Part shown: in pieces, positions 24,838 through 36,086 of the stretch
Layout of the letters: every line of letters begins with the position of its first letter
How positions within the stretch are numbered: position 1 is the stretch's first letter
Source: Aotearoamyces nothofagi
Lineage: Eukaryota; Ascomycota; Leotiomycetes; Leotiales; Tympanidaceae
Length of the DNA stretch: 64,000 bases
NCBI GenBank assembly: GCA_015345905.1
Contig: JADDTR010000027.1
Coordinates: 63,417-127,416, forward strand
Direction of reading: 5' to 3'
Notes under the pieces: generated by a model
Databases searched by the model: none
Seen by the model: only the letters and a program-made list of their open reading frames with translations
Told to the model about the DNA's origin: nothing
Position numbers and translations under genes: made by a program

Positions 24838-25990
24838 TTATTGCACAGTAACCAGGCTCGCATCTGCCTGACCTCTGGTCCTGTAAAAGCCGAGCGCTTT
24901 GAGCATGGGCTTGTCATCAAACCTATACAAATATACCGTTTCCCCCGCGTCTGCAAAATGCTGATATTCGGACCACGCGGGGATGCAGAATGTGTCACCC
25001 TTCTTCCACGCGTACTTGGCGCCGTTAATCGTGGTACTTCCCGAACCTTCGATGACGTGGTAGACGGAAGAAGCGGTCTCCAGCACGGCGGGGGCACTCT
25101 TGCCAGCGTTCAGGCGCTCTGCAAGCCCGCCAAGTGTGCGTGAAACTGTGGGGATGCTTGTAAGCATGTGGACAGAAAAATACATGTGCGAGACTGGTGG
25201 CTGGGGAGGGTGCTTACCGTCGCTCCCGTCGGCCTTGAGATACGGCTTTGCGGCCCAGTCTCCCTCCTCGGCATCGAGGGACGCCTTCATCCTCGGCCAG
25301 GGGAACACAATGGGGGATGCAGAGGTGTCGACGTCCTCAGCTGGGTAGCGCGGATCCTGGTAGTGCTCCACGAAATGCACGGGAAAGTGTACAAAGTTGG
25401 GCAGGTCAAGACCGTCAAGCCAGATCATGGGACCGGAGCCGTCCTTGCCGTGATCGTGCCAGTTCCACGTCGGCGTCAGGATAACGTCGCCGCGGTTCAT
25501 CTTGATCCTGCGGCCGTGAACGGCAGTAAAGCCGCCATTGCCCTCAATAATGAAGCGCATGGCAAAGGCTGTGTGGCGGTGTGCTGGCGCCGTCTCGTTC
25601 GGCATGACCAGCTGGAGACCGGCATAGAGAGTGTCGGTTGTGAAGGGCGCGGCTGAAAGTTCCATCTCAGCTGCATTTCCCCTTGGTTCCGAGGTCGGGC
25701 TTAGACTTACTTCGTGCTGGATTGACGAGCATTGCCACACGTCTCTCGGCCTGCTTTTCTGTAATCAGCTCACCCGCACGCAAAAGGTGCGGCCGGATCT
25801 CGTCGTACTTCCAAACATGGGGAATGGCGGTGGGATTTGGCAAGGGTGGATTGAGCTTCGCCATCTGAGCCCACAATGGCTTGGTATTGTAGCTCTCAAG
25901 ATCTGCGAGGAGGGCCTCGGTGGCATCCTCAGGGACCCCATGAGCAATTGGGAGAGTAGTGTTGGTGATAGTCTGGGTTGCTGATAACAT
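24838..25990 (-). CDS. Gentisate 1,2-dioxygenase
   Basis: A cupin Fe(II) enzyme that opens the ring of gentisate (2,5-dihydroxybenzoate) to maleylpyruvate. Exons are 25711-25990, 25218-25670 and 24838-25145, giving 346 residues, as in known enzymes. The first cupin has the metal triad in NETAPAHRHTAFAMRF (His124, His126) and TPTWNWHDHG (His165). The TEMELSA...TLYAGLQLVMP block fits only if the first intron (25671-25710, 40 bp) is removed. A second, degenerate cupin follows (VYHVIEGSGSTTINGAKYAWKKGDTFCIPAW). The start at 25990 gives MLSATQTITNTTLP; an upstream in-frame ATG at 26074 is less likely. It is divergent from the aromatic hydroxylase gene, with 672 bp between them. Confidence 0.95.
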
Positions 25991-26662
25991 TATAGATTTG
26001 CTTGGTGACTTTACTAGAACTAGACTTGGGAATTTTTGAGTATTTTGCAGTCTATCGGGCTGAATGGACAGCATTTAATATACAAGCTGTTCCGCAACAC
26101 CTCGTATTATAGAACTACGTCTCCCATTATTGCCAGGCTTGGCTTACGAAGGTTGAGACTGATTACCTGCCCTCTTCGATAAGGAGTGATTAATTGCCTT
26201 TGGCTGATAGGATAGGGGCGGGAACGCGGGGATCTCGGGGAGCCGGTAGGCGCGGAACCGCGGGGATGTGACGGGTAGGTCAGATGCGGGGCGGGATATG
26301 TAAGACGCTAGCTGACAATGCGCGTATAGAACGGATGGAGCAGACAGGACGGAGACGGCAACGAATTCCAGCTATGGAGTAACTTGTACAGTTACCACCA
26401 CCTCCGAAGTTACAATCAACGAGGATCCGTAGTCTATTCTCTTGTACTTGAACACTCCCCCTCCTCCCCGCTCGCCCACTTCTTCCCCGCGGCCTAGGGT
26501 AGGCGAGAAGGTTTGGCTTAGATCTCACCTTGGGCCGATTGACTGGATGTGGCTGCAGGGTAATATAATAATTGATTATATACACTTCTCCCACACTATG
26601 CAATGGAAGGCCTTCTTGATGTCTCTACCTGATACATCGGCGCAGAATCCACAGCAGTGACC
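25991..26662. promoter_or_regulatory. Shared promoter of gentisate dioxygenase and aromatic hydroxylase
   Basis: This 672-bp divergent promoter joins the enzymes that make and break gentisate. A CGG-N2-CCG palindrome at 26253-26260 (in GCGGAACCGCGG) is the kind of site bound by Zn2Cys6 factors, one of which is encoded in this cluster. Whether that factor binds it is inference. Confidence 0.5.
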
Positions 26663-28251
26663 ATGACACCAATTTTCCAAGAGTCCGTTACTTCTGAAGG
26701 CGCTATCGCTACTAATGGGCACTCTGATAGAGTCAAGCCACCCTTTGTGCTGACATCAGTTCCGTCTTATCCTACGCAATCGTTGCACTTTCTGCAGAAA
26801 TTAAAAGCAGAGGGCAATAATGAAACCCCGGTTCCTTTGCAAGCAAAAGTGAGATTGCGAATCGTTGTTGTTGGTGCAGGGCTTGGAGGCCTTGCATCGG
26901 CAATTGCACTGGCAAGGCGTGGACATGCTGTGACAGTTTTGGAGCAAGCCGTTAAGTTAGGAGAGGTAAAGCATTGCCAGCTTCAGTGAGAATGAGTCGA
27001 TTTACTTACGCCTTGAAAGGTTGGGGCTGGTATCCAAATCCCTTCCAATTCCACACGCCTCTTGCTTTCATGGGGTCTCGGACCGTTCTTTCAATCTGTC
27101 GTTGTAGAACCAACCGGCATGTCTTTTCGCCGCTGGGAAGACGGCAATGTTATAGGCTATACAAAACTCGTGCCCGAATTCCGAGAAAACTTCTCTGCGC
27201 CATACTATGTTATACATCGAGCACACCTTCATGATGCTCTTTATCAAAGAGCACTGGAGTTGGGTGTAGAAGTGAGAGTTGCCAGCAAAGTTGAAAAGTA
27301 CAATTTGGAAGCGCCCAGTGTTATGTTATCGAACGGAAAAATCGTCAACGCTGACCTCATCGTAGCAGCTGATGGTGAGCTTCCCTTCCTGACGACAAGC
27401 TTTGAGAGTACTGATGGGAACAAGGCGTCAAGTCTATAGCAAGAAAGCAAGTCCTCGGGGGTGTAGATACACCGGCGACACCAACCGGCTTTGCCGTATA
27501 TAGAGCAATAGTTGATGCTAGCAAAATGAAGAATGACCCAGATGTTTCTTGGCTACTGGAAAAGCCATCGTTAAACATCTGGATTGGGGAGGACCGGCAC
27601 GTCATGACATACACTATCGCGGCAGGTGAAGCTTTCAACATGGTTCTATCCCACGTTGATCCGTCCGATCCAGCGACTTGGAAACCAGAACGGGCCATAA
27701 AGGACATGCGGGAATATTTTTCGGGTTGGGACCCACGTCTAACGAAGATAATTGGTATGATCGACAAGACTCTGAAGTGGCCACTTGCAAGCGTGAAGCC
27801 CCTACGCAGATGGATCGCGGCTGGCAGCAAAGTGGTAATCTTGGGTGATGCTGCACATGCGATGGTACCTTATATGTCTCAAGGAGCTGCAATGGCCGTT
27901 GAAGATGGAGCTGCACTTGCTGCTGTTCTTTCTCTCGTCGAGACGGCAGAAGAGGTTCCATCAGCCCTGGAAGTATTTCAGGCAGAACGACGGAAGCGCT
28001 CTAGCCAGATGCATGCAGCAAGTGAGATGAATGGAAAGCTTTGGCACTTCTCTGACGGACCGGAGCAGAGATTACGAGATGAAAGCATGAGGCCTGAGGT
28101 GGAGGGGAAGAGCTTCACTTGGAGCGCGAACCAGTGGAGTGATCCAGTGACACAGTGGTGGGCATATGGGTATGATGCCGAGAAAGAGGTTGAAGATGCG
28201 TGGAAGAATGCTTCCACGTCGCAGGTGAAATCGCAGAAGTTGGAATTGTGA
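26663..28251 (+). CDS. FAD aromatic-ring monooxygenase (hydroxybenzoate/salicylate hydroxylase type)
   Basis: A class A flavoprotein monooxygenase using NAD(P)H and O2 to hydroxylate a benzoate; by position it should form gentisate, as 3-hydroxybenzoate 6-hydroxylase or salicylate 5-hydroxylase would. Exons are 26663-26965, 27020-27374 and 27425-28251; the product is 494 residues. The FAD-binding GAGLGG is at 71-76 (RIVVVGAGLGGLASAIALARRG), the next conserved part VGAGIQIPSNSTRLL opens exon 2, the DG motif (LIVAADG) is near 215-219, and GDAAHAMVPYMSQGAAMAVED is near 360. About 60 residues precede the Rossmann fold with no targeting motif. The choice between 3-hydroxybenzoate and salicylate as substrate cannot be made from sequence alone. 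Confidence 0.9.
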
Positions 28252-28810
28252 GAGTAAAGGTGGCCACATAGAAATTTGGCACGTACTCTACCATGCTAGA
28301 AGTGTGTTCAGCATTTGGGTCATATAGGGCGTGATCTTACAACCACCGAGAATATAAGACTCGTCGTCTCTTGTTAAACAGCAATGAGTCAATGACAATG
28401 CATGTGAATTAAATTAATATCTATCCTGATTAATATTAAGATGACTGATGAGATGCACTTGATCTGCAGACAAGATATACCTGTGGATAACATCAAAGAC
28501 AGGGTTCAACCATTTGCAAAGGTATAGGAACCTGACGGAGAAGCCGAAGTACGGAGAGAGAGTGAGAGAGAGACGGAGAGAGAGACGGAGAGCGAAATGC
28601 CTAAGCACGCGAGAACCATTTCTTGGGTGCCACGGGTGTTGGGGTCATTCGCGGTAATTGCGGGATCTCCTTCTTACCCTTCCCCACCCCCTGGATGGGC
28701 GGGGGATGTAGGCAATACAGAGGTGTAGAGGGAGATATAACCCCAACGCATTCTACGGCACTCTTGCTCTGTATTATACAGCGTTACATACTGAGGATTT
28801 TCTTTCTGCA
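28252..28810. promoter_or_regulatory. Upstream region of the FAH-family hydrolase
   Basis: No gene is seen in these 559 bp. They contain a GAGAGAGACGG purine repeat (28555-28590) and an everted CCG-N5-CGG at 28544-28554 that could be a zinc-cluster site. Confidence 0.4.
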
Positions 28811-29937
28811 ATGGTTGTCTGGGAACGATTGATTCGCTTTGTTGCGACAGATGGACGTATTCTGTACGGCGAACCCATTCTGCCGTCGCCAGACTTTGAC
28901 CTCGGCGAAACGACAGCAGAGACGAAGCTGCAGGCCAGAGTCATTACCGGGAAGGATCTGTACGATACAACGGGGGCGACAAAGGTGACAGACGATGTGG
29001 TGACTGTCAAGCAGTTGCTGGGCCCTTTAGCACAAGAGGACGTGCCCATCATTAGATGCGTCGGGTTGAATTACGCAAAGCACAGTACGTTTCACTGTGA
29101 ACAGGGAGAAGGGGGAAACTGCTTGTCCAGCTTTGACGTACAATACGAGGAAAATAGTTAGGGAAGCAGGTCGCTCTCCGCCGCCTTTTCCATTCATCTT
29201 CTTCAAGCCCGTCACGTGCATCACCGACCACAATGCCGACGTCATTATCCCCAAGATCTGTCAAGACGACCAGGCCGACTACGAGGGCGAATTGGTGAGT
29301 CCAAGTCCAGCGCGGGTCCACGATTGAAAGGGGACGCGTCTGCTAACCATAAAACCACAACTCCAGTGCATAATAATAGGGCGCGATGCAAAGGATGTTT
29401 CCGAAGCCGACGCGCTCTCCTATGTTGCCGGCTACACCGCTGGGAACGACATTTCTTCCCGCAAGCTGCAGCGCAACCCTGAATTTGCAGGGCGCATCCC
29501 GCAGTGGGGATTCAGCAAAGGCTTTGATACATTTGCACCTCTCGGCCCTGTCCTCGTGAGCTCCAAACTGATTGCCGACCCTTCCGGCCTGCACCTGAAA
29601 ACAATCGTGGATGGGGAAGTCAGGCAAGACGAGGGTGTATCGGACCTCTTGTTTGGATGCAGCTACTTGATTTCGTATCTGAGCTCTGGAACTACGTTGC
29701 AGAAGGGCAGTGTAATTATGACTGGAACACCAGGAGGTCAGTTACCGCGATATCTAGGATTCTACCTTTTCCTCCTCTTCTTTTTCAGTTTTCGCTCTTT
29801 TCAATTTGATTTTGGGCTAACACGACCCAGGCGTTGGTGCAGGCCTGAGCCCGCCAAAGTATCTCGTCCCTGGTACACAGTTGGAGGTTCAGATATCAAA
29901 AATCGGGACTTTGAAGAATGGAGTCAAATTTGCCTAA
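28811..29937 (+). CDS. Fumarylacetoacetate hydrolase family (probable fumaryl/maleylpyruvate hydrolase)
   Basis: Cleaves a beta-diketo acid C-C bond; in a gentisate pathway the product would be pyruvate plus fumarate or maleate. Exons are 28811-29084, 29158-29294, 29367-29736 and 29831-29937; the product is 295 residues. The catalytic domain starts at IIRCVGLNYAKH. Family motifs include FPFIFFKP, the metal-binding DYEGEL, IIIGRDAKDVSEADALSYVAGYTAGNDISSRKLQ, GPVLV and the terminal GTPGGVGAGLSPPKYL. Residues 1-85 are the short N-terminal domain of FAHD1-like proteins. It follows the hydroxylase on the same strand. Confidence 0.92.
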
Positions 29938-30675
29938 GCAGATTCTTGCGCTAGATAGATTCTAAACCGTAGGTATAGATAAATATGATTCATTCAGCCG
30001 TCGGACAAACGAGACTCAAATGGCAACAGTAATGCCATAGATACATCTAGTCCTCTCGTGACTGGCTCATGAGCACCCTTTAATTTAGCTTATCTACTCT
30101 TTACTCCGTAATACGGTGCCAACCAAGTATTCCTTACAGTACTGCTAGGTGTCTTATCACCTCTACTATCCGTACTTGCCAGATATACAACAGCCGCCCA
30201 GCGCCCACTGCGCCCTTCCTCCCTCCGCCCCCGATGAATGGCAAGTGGGCGGTCAAAGATACTGTGCCGTCCTACCACAGAAGGATGATTAGTCGAATAA
30301 TGACTGGCGGATCTGATTGTCTGTGAACGAAGTCCCTGTACTGCACAGTCATACTGTTCTGCTCTTAATCTCCCGGGGAGATAGGGAACGAGCGGAATAA
30401 GCCCGTCCGCGGCCCCGCCGTGTCGCTGCAGATCAACCTCCAGGGTCGAATTGAGTAGGGATACAGATTGCTGCAGTAATCGCGGGATACTAGCCATATG
30501 CTCTCTGCACGGTCAAAATGGCGAGGCCTGAAGCTCTCGGAAGGGTTTTCCATTCTACGAGAACCGGAGCTGATCGAACTGACTCGACGCGTTCGAACTT
30601 TTGGCAAGGCGCATCACATACATACTATAGCATACATCAGGTAGTCTGCAGCACAACGGCAATACTAGCATCACC
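29938..30675. promoter_or_regulatory. Intergenic region upstream of the aldehyde dehydrogenase
   Basis: These 738 bp hold the hydrolase 3' flank and the dehydrogenase promoter. Short open frames have no recognisable domain. No repeat or RNA gene was seen. Confidence 0.4.
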
Positions 30676-32253
30676 ATGTTATCAAAAGAGCACGTTCGCG
30701 TCCCATTGATCATCGACGGCGTAGATGTCTTCCTAGACGACCCTCTCACCTTTGTACCCGACAGTTTGAGCGCATCAGATCCAGGCCGCCCCCGAGCAGA
30801 AGTCATCGTGCAAGGAGCAAGTATTGCGAGCTGCCATGCAGCGGTAGATTCGTCCGCCCGAGCCTTCGATTCATGGCGCCTCACTTCTCCAGCCGAACGA
30901 CGAGCGCTTCTGCTCCGTCTGGCACAGCTTCTCAGAACCAGAGGCGACGAGATCCGGACACTTATAGAGGACGAGATCCACGCGTCCGCGGTATGGTCAA
31001 GCATCAATCTGCAAGACAGCATCCTCATGATTGAGGAGACTGCCTCTCTAGTTACAGCCTCTAACCTCACAGGCTCCATACCCGCGACCCAGGCTCCCGG
31101 TGCCCAGGCTCTCGTCCTCCTTGAACCTCTCGGCGTCGTTCTTGGAATTGCTCCTTGGAACTCTCCGCTTATTCTGGGCTTCCGTGCGGTGCTTTCGGCA
31201 ATTGCGACGGGAAACACTGTAATCCTCAAAGGCAGCGAACTCTCTCCACGGCTTCACTATTTTGTGGCAAGCTCGTTTCGAGAGGCGGGATTTCCCCCGG
31301 GCGTATGCAACTTTCTGGTCCATCGTGCCGTTGATGCTGTAAGCGTCTTCGAAACAATCATCGACCGTCCTGAGGTGCGGAAGTGCAACTTCACGGGAAG
31401 TACTCCAGTTGGAAGAGCAATTGCTAGCAGGGCAGCTTTGGCTTTGAAGCCGTGTTTGATGGAGCTCGGTGGTAAGAACTTTGCAGTGGTCTTAGAAGAC
31501 GCAGATTTGGAGAAAGCTGCAAGGCTGGTCGCTGAGGGTGCTTTCTTAAATGTAAGTTTGTTATTGTCTATGCTACTACGGAACAATCTCTTGAATTTGC
31601 ATTGCGAGTAGTACAAAATTGTACTAACTGGATTCAAGAACGGTCAAATTTGCATGTCCACCGACACCGTACTTGTAGCTTCTTCTGTTTTCACGCAATT
31701 CCGGGAGGCATTACTGTCCATCTTACAAGACACCGAGTTTGTGGGTGGGATAACTCCTCTTATAACCACAAAAGCAGCTTCCCGCGTACGGGCTCTCGTA
31801 GCCGATGCTGCTTCTAAAGGTGCTATAATACACACGAGATCCGGATCCAACGTCACCTCGTCAGCAGAAAAAGGTGGGGAAATTCAAGAGCTTGATGCCA
31901 AAGTGCCGGCAACGATAATCGAAGGCCTCGACCCAAGTATGGATCTATACAATCACGAGTCGTTTGGCCCACTGCTATCACTTCTTTCGATTGGATATGC
32001 AGAAGAGGCCGTCAAGATAATAAATGAGTGTCGATATGGCCTGTCATCTGCAATCCACACCCGGAACCATTACGAAGGCCTGTTTCTTGCAAAGAGGTTG
32101 AAAGTGTCAGCGACGCATATAAACGGTGCTACAGTGCACGATGAAAGCACACTGCCTCACGGAGGCCACGGCGATAGTGGATGGGGTAGATTCGGGGGAG
32201 TCTGGGGGTTCCAAGAATTCGTCCATACAAAGACAGTGGTGATCAATAAATAA
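30676..32253 (+). CDS. Aldehyde dehydrogenase, benzaldehyde/salicylaldehyde type
   Basis: An NAD(P)+-dependent aldehyde dehydrogenase that would oxidise an aromatic aldehyde to the benzoate used by the hydroxylase. Exons are 30676-31551 and 31639-32253; the product is 496 residues, full length. The APWNSPLILGFRAVLSAIATGNTVILKGSE stretch is the cofactor site, FTGSTPVGRAIA is the GxTxxG turn, Glu in MELGGKN lies near 262, and the catalytic Cys is at 297 in NGQICMS, coded right after the intron. The end has NHESFGPLLSLL, INGATVHDESTLPHGGHGDSGWGRFGG and an EFVHTKTV tail, typical of salicylaldehyde/vanillin dehydrogenases. No peroxisomal or mitochondrial signal is seen. Confidence 0.93.
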
Positions 32254-32714
32254 GTAGTCAATAAGCAATCGACGAGTAACGAGTCACAAGTAACGAGACA
32301 GACCAGAGGTCAAGCCTTTGGGTCAGTATAGTATTTCATAAAACATTATATTATCTAGATAGCACTGATTACTTTGCACTATAAGTGTGATTTAATGCTA
32401 AAAAATCAGCCGTGAATCATGATGCATCAAGCATGAGTGGGTGAGACGGTGAGATTGCAGGGCTCCAGAGTTCGAGGTTTCGAGGTTTTGTGGCGGAAAC
32501 ACCCTTAGTGTTATCCCCGCACGCGCACAGATACCTAAAGATACTGTTCCCCGCAGTATTCTGTATATTTGGCACTTGGCATTTCCTTGATTCTATTCCA
32601 CCTCCCATCTTCCACCTTCCATCTATCCGCCATATCTATATCCATATCCCATCCGACCCGACCCGAGATACGCATGTGTCCCTATATCTAAAGCCGTGGA
32701 AAACGACAGTGAGC
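32254..32714. promoter_or_regulatory. Upstream region of the zinc-cluster regulator
   Basis: Contains the dehydrogenase 3' end and the regulator promoter (461 bp). It is pyrimidine-rich close to the start, with CATATCC/CATATCTATATCCATATCC repeats at 32631-32650. No gene was seen. Confidence 0.4.
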
Positions 32715-35260
32715 ATGAGCTCCTCCACCAACGTTAATGGCACGCCTGAGAACTCCACGAATAAGCGGCGGAGGATATCGCTTGCATGCAGTGCGTGTAG
32801 AGCCAGAAAGTCACGTGTAAGTGATGCAGCAATGCGGTGATGTGGTGACGCAGTCGTGCCTTTCTATGTTTTCGCGATTGATCCGAAGTCTTGCATTGTC
32901 TCTGCCAGGGCAGGATTCCTGCGTGGGAGCATGGCGGATCGCGAGAGTCGATTTGTGAACATACCTTAGGTACCTAGCTGACCGTAGCCCTTAAAGTGCG
33001 ATGGAGTTCGGCCAAAGTGCTCTGGATGTGACGAATTAGGCTATGACTGTGTATATGCCAGTTCTACGTCTAGTTCAAATGTGATAGTTGGGAAGGAGTA
33101 TCTTTCCGATTTGGAACAAAGGCTCAAAGCCATGGAGCAGGACGTCAGGGCATTGAAAGGCACCCGCGCAAGGCCGTGTACACATGCCATATCGGACGAT
33201 GAGTTGGGAACGGGAACAGGACCATGTGGGAATGTGGTTGCGCCTTATACGAGGTCAGGACGGTTAAGAGGCGAAGAAGTAGAAGTCAGCAGTGAGGGTC
33301 TGCATGAAGCTTTAGGCCTTGAAAATGACACCGATGGCATGGGTGCAATGGTGTTCAGCACAGAGGAAGATTGCGGGTTTTTTGGTACTTTTCTCTATGG
33401 CAGCCCAACCTGATGAATGTCCTATTAAATATCTACAGGTCCATCCTCGAATATCGCCTTCGCTAGTCACATATCGGGTGCAATGGCCCATGTATCCTGT
33501 ACTAGCCATACTGTCTTTACTCCCGAGCACAATTTTAGGCCAGGCATACATATGGACAGTGCTGTTATCAGTATTTCTCAGCCACAGTCCCCATCTGGAA
33601 GAGCACAGGTGTTGAGACAAGCTGGCAGGAGTGTCAAGGAGAAACACCTAAATTTATATGCTCTGCCATCAGAAAGTACAACCCGGAATCTAATTGCGCA
33701 GTACTTTGGGGATACAGGTCTTCTCTTTCCATACATTCATGAGCAGACGTTCATTGACACGTACAACAAGTTAAAGACAGACAACTTTACAAAGGCAAGG
33801 AAAACATGGTTAGGATTATTAAACATGGTTATGGCTCTTGCGACAAGTACAACCGTTCAGAACGGGCGGAGTGCAGTGAGCCGGGCCTCAGAATCCGATA
33901 TATACTATCAGCGCGGAACTGGATTATGTGAAAAGCAGATCATGCGGGGTACGAGTCTAGAAATTGGTGAGATGAGCATGTACGAATAATTCTAGCCGTT
34001 TGCTCACGAATACAGTTCAATATCTCCTCTTAACAGGTCAATACCTGCAAGGAACACAGAGATCAGTAGAGACGTGGACCATTCACGGGCTTGCCGTAAA
34101 AGCCGCTTTCCAGCTTGGTCTTCACTCTACGGCTACTTCCAGTCGATTCTCACCTCTGGATCAGGAAATTCGAAAGAGGACTTGGTATGGATGCGTTGTA
34201 CTTGATCGAACCCTTAGTATGACTTTTGGGAGACCTGCAGCCATTCCGGATGATTATGTCAAAATTCCCCTTCCTCAGGATCTTGGCCCTGAGGAAAGTG
34301 CCAACGGTAACCAGACATTCGCTGATTCTCGAAGAGAAGCCAGCGTGGCCTTCTTCAATGCTACTATGTAAGGTTCCGCAGTCTCGCATCTAGCCTCGAA
34401 AGGTCAATCTGTTTGTTGACCGTACTAAATATACTGACCTGTATAGAACACTCTACAAGATCATGTGGGATACCATTAACCTCTGCTACGGTGGTAACAT
34501 TGGATGCAATCTCCAGACTACGGCCTTTGACACCGTATCTCGTCTTTTTGGAATAGAACAGCAGCTAATAGAGTGGGAGCGATCTCTTCCGCCCACCTTG
34601 ACGCTCCGGGATGCCGAAGAGTTTGCAACAACGCCCGTATCCATTGACCCGGTCACATCCTACGGTGCCCGCTTCCACATTATCCTCACCCTGCGTCACC
34701 ATAACTTGCGGGTGCTTCTCCACCGGCCAGTTCTTGTGAAGTTCCTTGACATCATAGGCAAATCCTCGCTTGATACTAATACACAGGAAGTGAACCTTAT
34801 GCAACAAATTGGCAGCAACAGCATCCAAGTTTGTACGCTGTCATCAAGGAATATAATCGCGATTGTCAGCATAATAGTCGCCTCAAATGGTACCCAACGC
34901 ACCTGGCTTGGTGCTTGGTGGTTTAGTCTGTATTATACGTTCAATGCTGCACTCGTTATCGTCGCAGTACTGCTCGTGATCAGAGACCGTGCAATGAATG
35001 GATCAGCGCCATTGCTGTTACCGGTCTCAGAGATGGAGCTACGGAAGTCGCTTGCCGATGCAGCATTGGCACTGCGTCGCTTGGATTGTGAGAATAGGAC
35101 AGTGGATAGGTGTGCTGCGTATTTAGAGCAGTTAGCTCGGGTTCTGGAATCTCTAAGTCAGCCTCACCCCTCCTTTCTTGATTTTGACTCCCGAATCTAT
35201 GGATATCAGGCAGCTGACTTTGCTAAGCAGCTTCTTCTTCCCTCCATGCCCCAGCGTTGA
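32715..35260 (+). CDS. Zn(II)2Cys6 transcription factor of the catabolic cluster
   Basis: A nuclear activator with a fungal binuclear zinc cluster. Exons are 32715-32816, 32997-33384, 33439-33966, 34016-34367 and 34447-35260; the product is 727 residues. The cluster ACSACRARKSRCDGVRPKCS... has Cys25, 28, 35, 42, 45 and 52 in the CX2CX6CX6CX2CX6C pattern, with the 180-bp first intron between Arg34 and Cys35. A short coiled coil follows (YLSDLEQRLKAMEQDV). The fungal-TF middle homology region includes LFPYIHEQTF, TWTIHGLAVKAAFQLGLHS and RTWYGCVVLDRTLSMTFGRPAAI. The reading frame stops at 35260, but the next frame (35257-35478) continues with an acidic LGEFMLEGDIEFL end typical of such proteins, so the annotated end may be a frameshift product. 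As the only regulator in the cluster it probably controls it. Confidence 0.9.
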
Positions 35261-36086
35261 CGAACAGCACATTCAGTGATACCTCATCGTCGACTCTCCA
35301 ATCAATGTATCATCCTGACAATAACCTCTTTTCAGCCACTTCCAATGGAGTATTGAATTCTTCGCCCCTCGGTATAGACCTAGGCGAATTTATGCTAGAG
35401 GGGGATATCGAATTCCTAAATCACATTGCAGGTATTGGTGTTGATATAGGAGCTGATGGCGAAAATGGCACAATCTAGTAATTGCTGGGCAGCTGGATAA
35501 CTTGGTTGGGCATATATTGTGAATATATATAGATATTGATAAATAATACTATAGCACCGGTATAGGATACATGGAAGATTATTGAAATATTGGATTGACT
35601 ACATGTACGAGGGTATACAATACATGCGTCTGCAAGATAAAGTTTGAGGAGATGTTTAATTCCGTGTAGCTGGGCATTGAAACTAGCCAATAATGACTTG
35701 GTCTTTGTGGCTCATAATCTCCAGTACTACTACCCCACTCCCTCCTTCCCAATATCCCCGTAAATCTAGGGTACCTAGATTTGAAGGGGGGATAGTAAAA
35801 CCCCCTTCGGGCCTTAAGCTATCTCCGCTATCCCCCCGACGCGGTTCTCAGACTTCACGATAGTTCCCCGGTAGCGGGTATGCTCGGCAGCTTGCTAATA
35901 GGTAATATTAAGATGCGCATTGGCCCCGATGGGAACCTTTATGGTAGCCGTCTCTATCGTCCCTGCCCTCCCTTCAGCTCTATCGTTCTCCATCTCATCC
36001 ATTATCTCAGTTCCGTAGAGAATCAAACTAACTTCTCCTACCCAAACCTACTCAACGTTGGCTTTGTTTGCTCAAAACCTCAAAAG
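35261..36086. promoter_or_regulatory. MFS promoter region with two inverted repeats
   Basis: At 35762-35782 a perfect 9-bp inverted repeat (AAATCTAGG, spacer GTA, CCTAGATTT) occurs. About 45 bases on, GGGGGATAG (near 35786) and CTATCCCCC (near 35828) form a second inverted pair enclosing CCCCCTTCGGG, followed by CCG-ACG-CGG at 35836-35844. The first 218 bases also encode the possible frame-shifted tail of the regulator. Confidence 0.5.
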
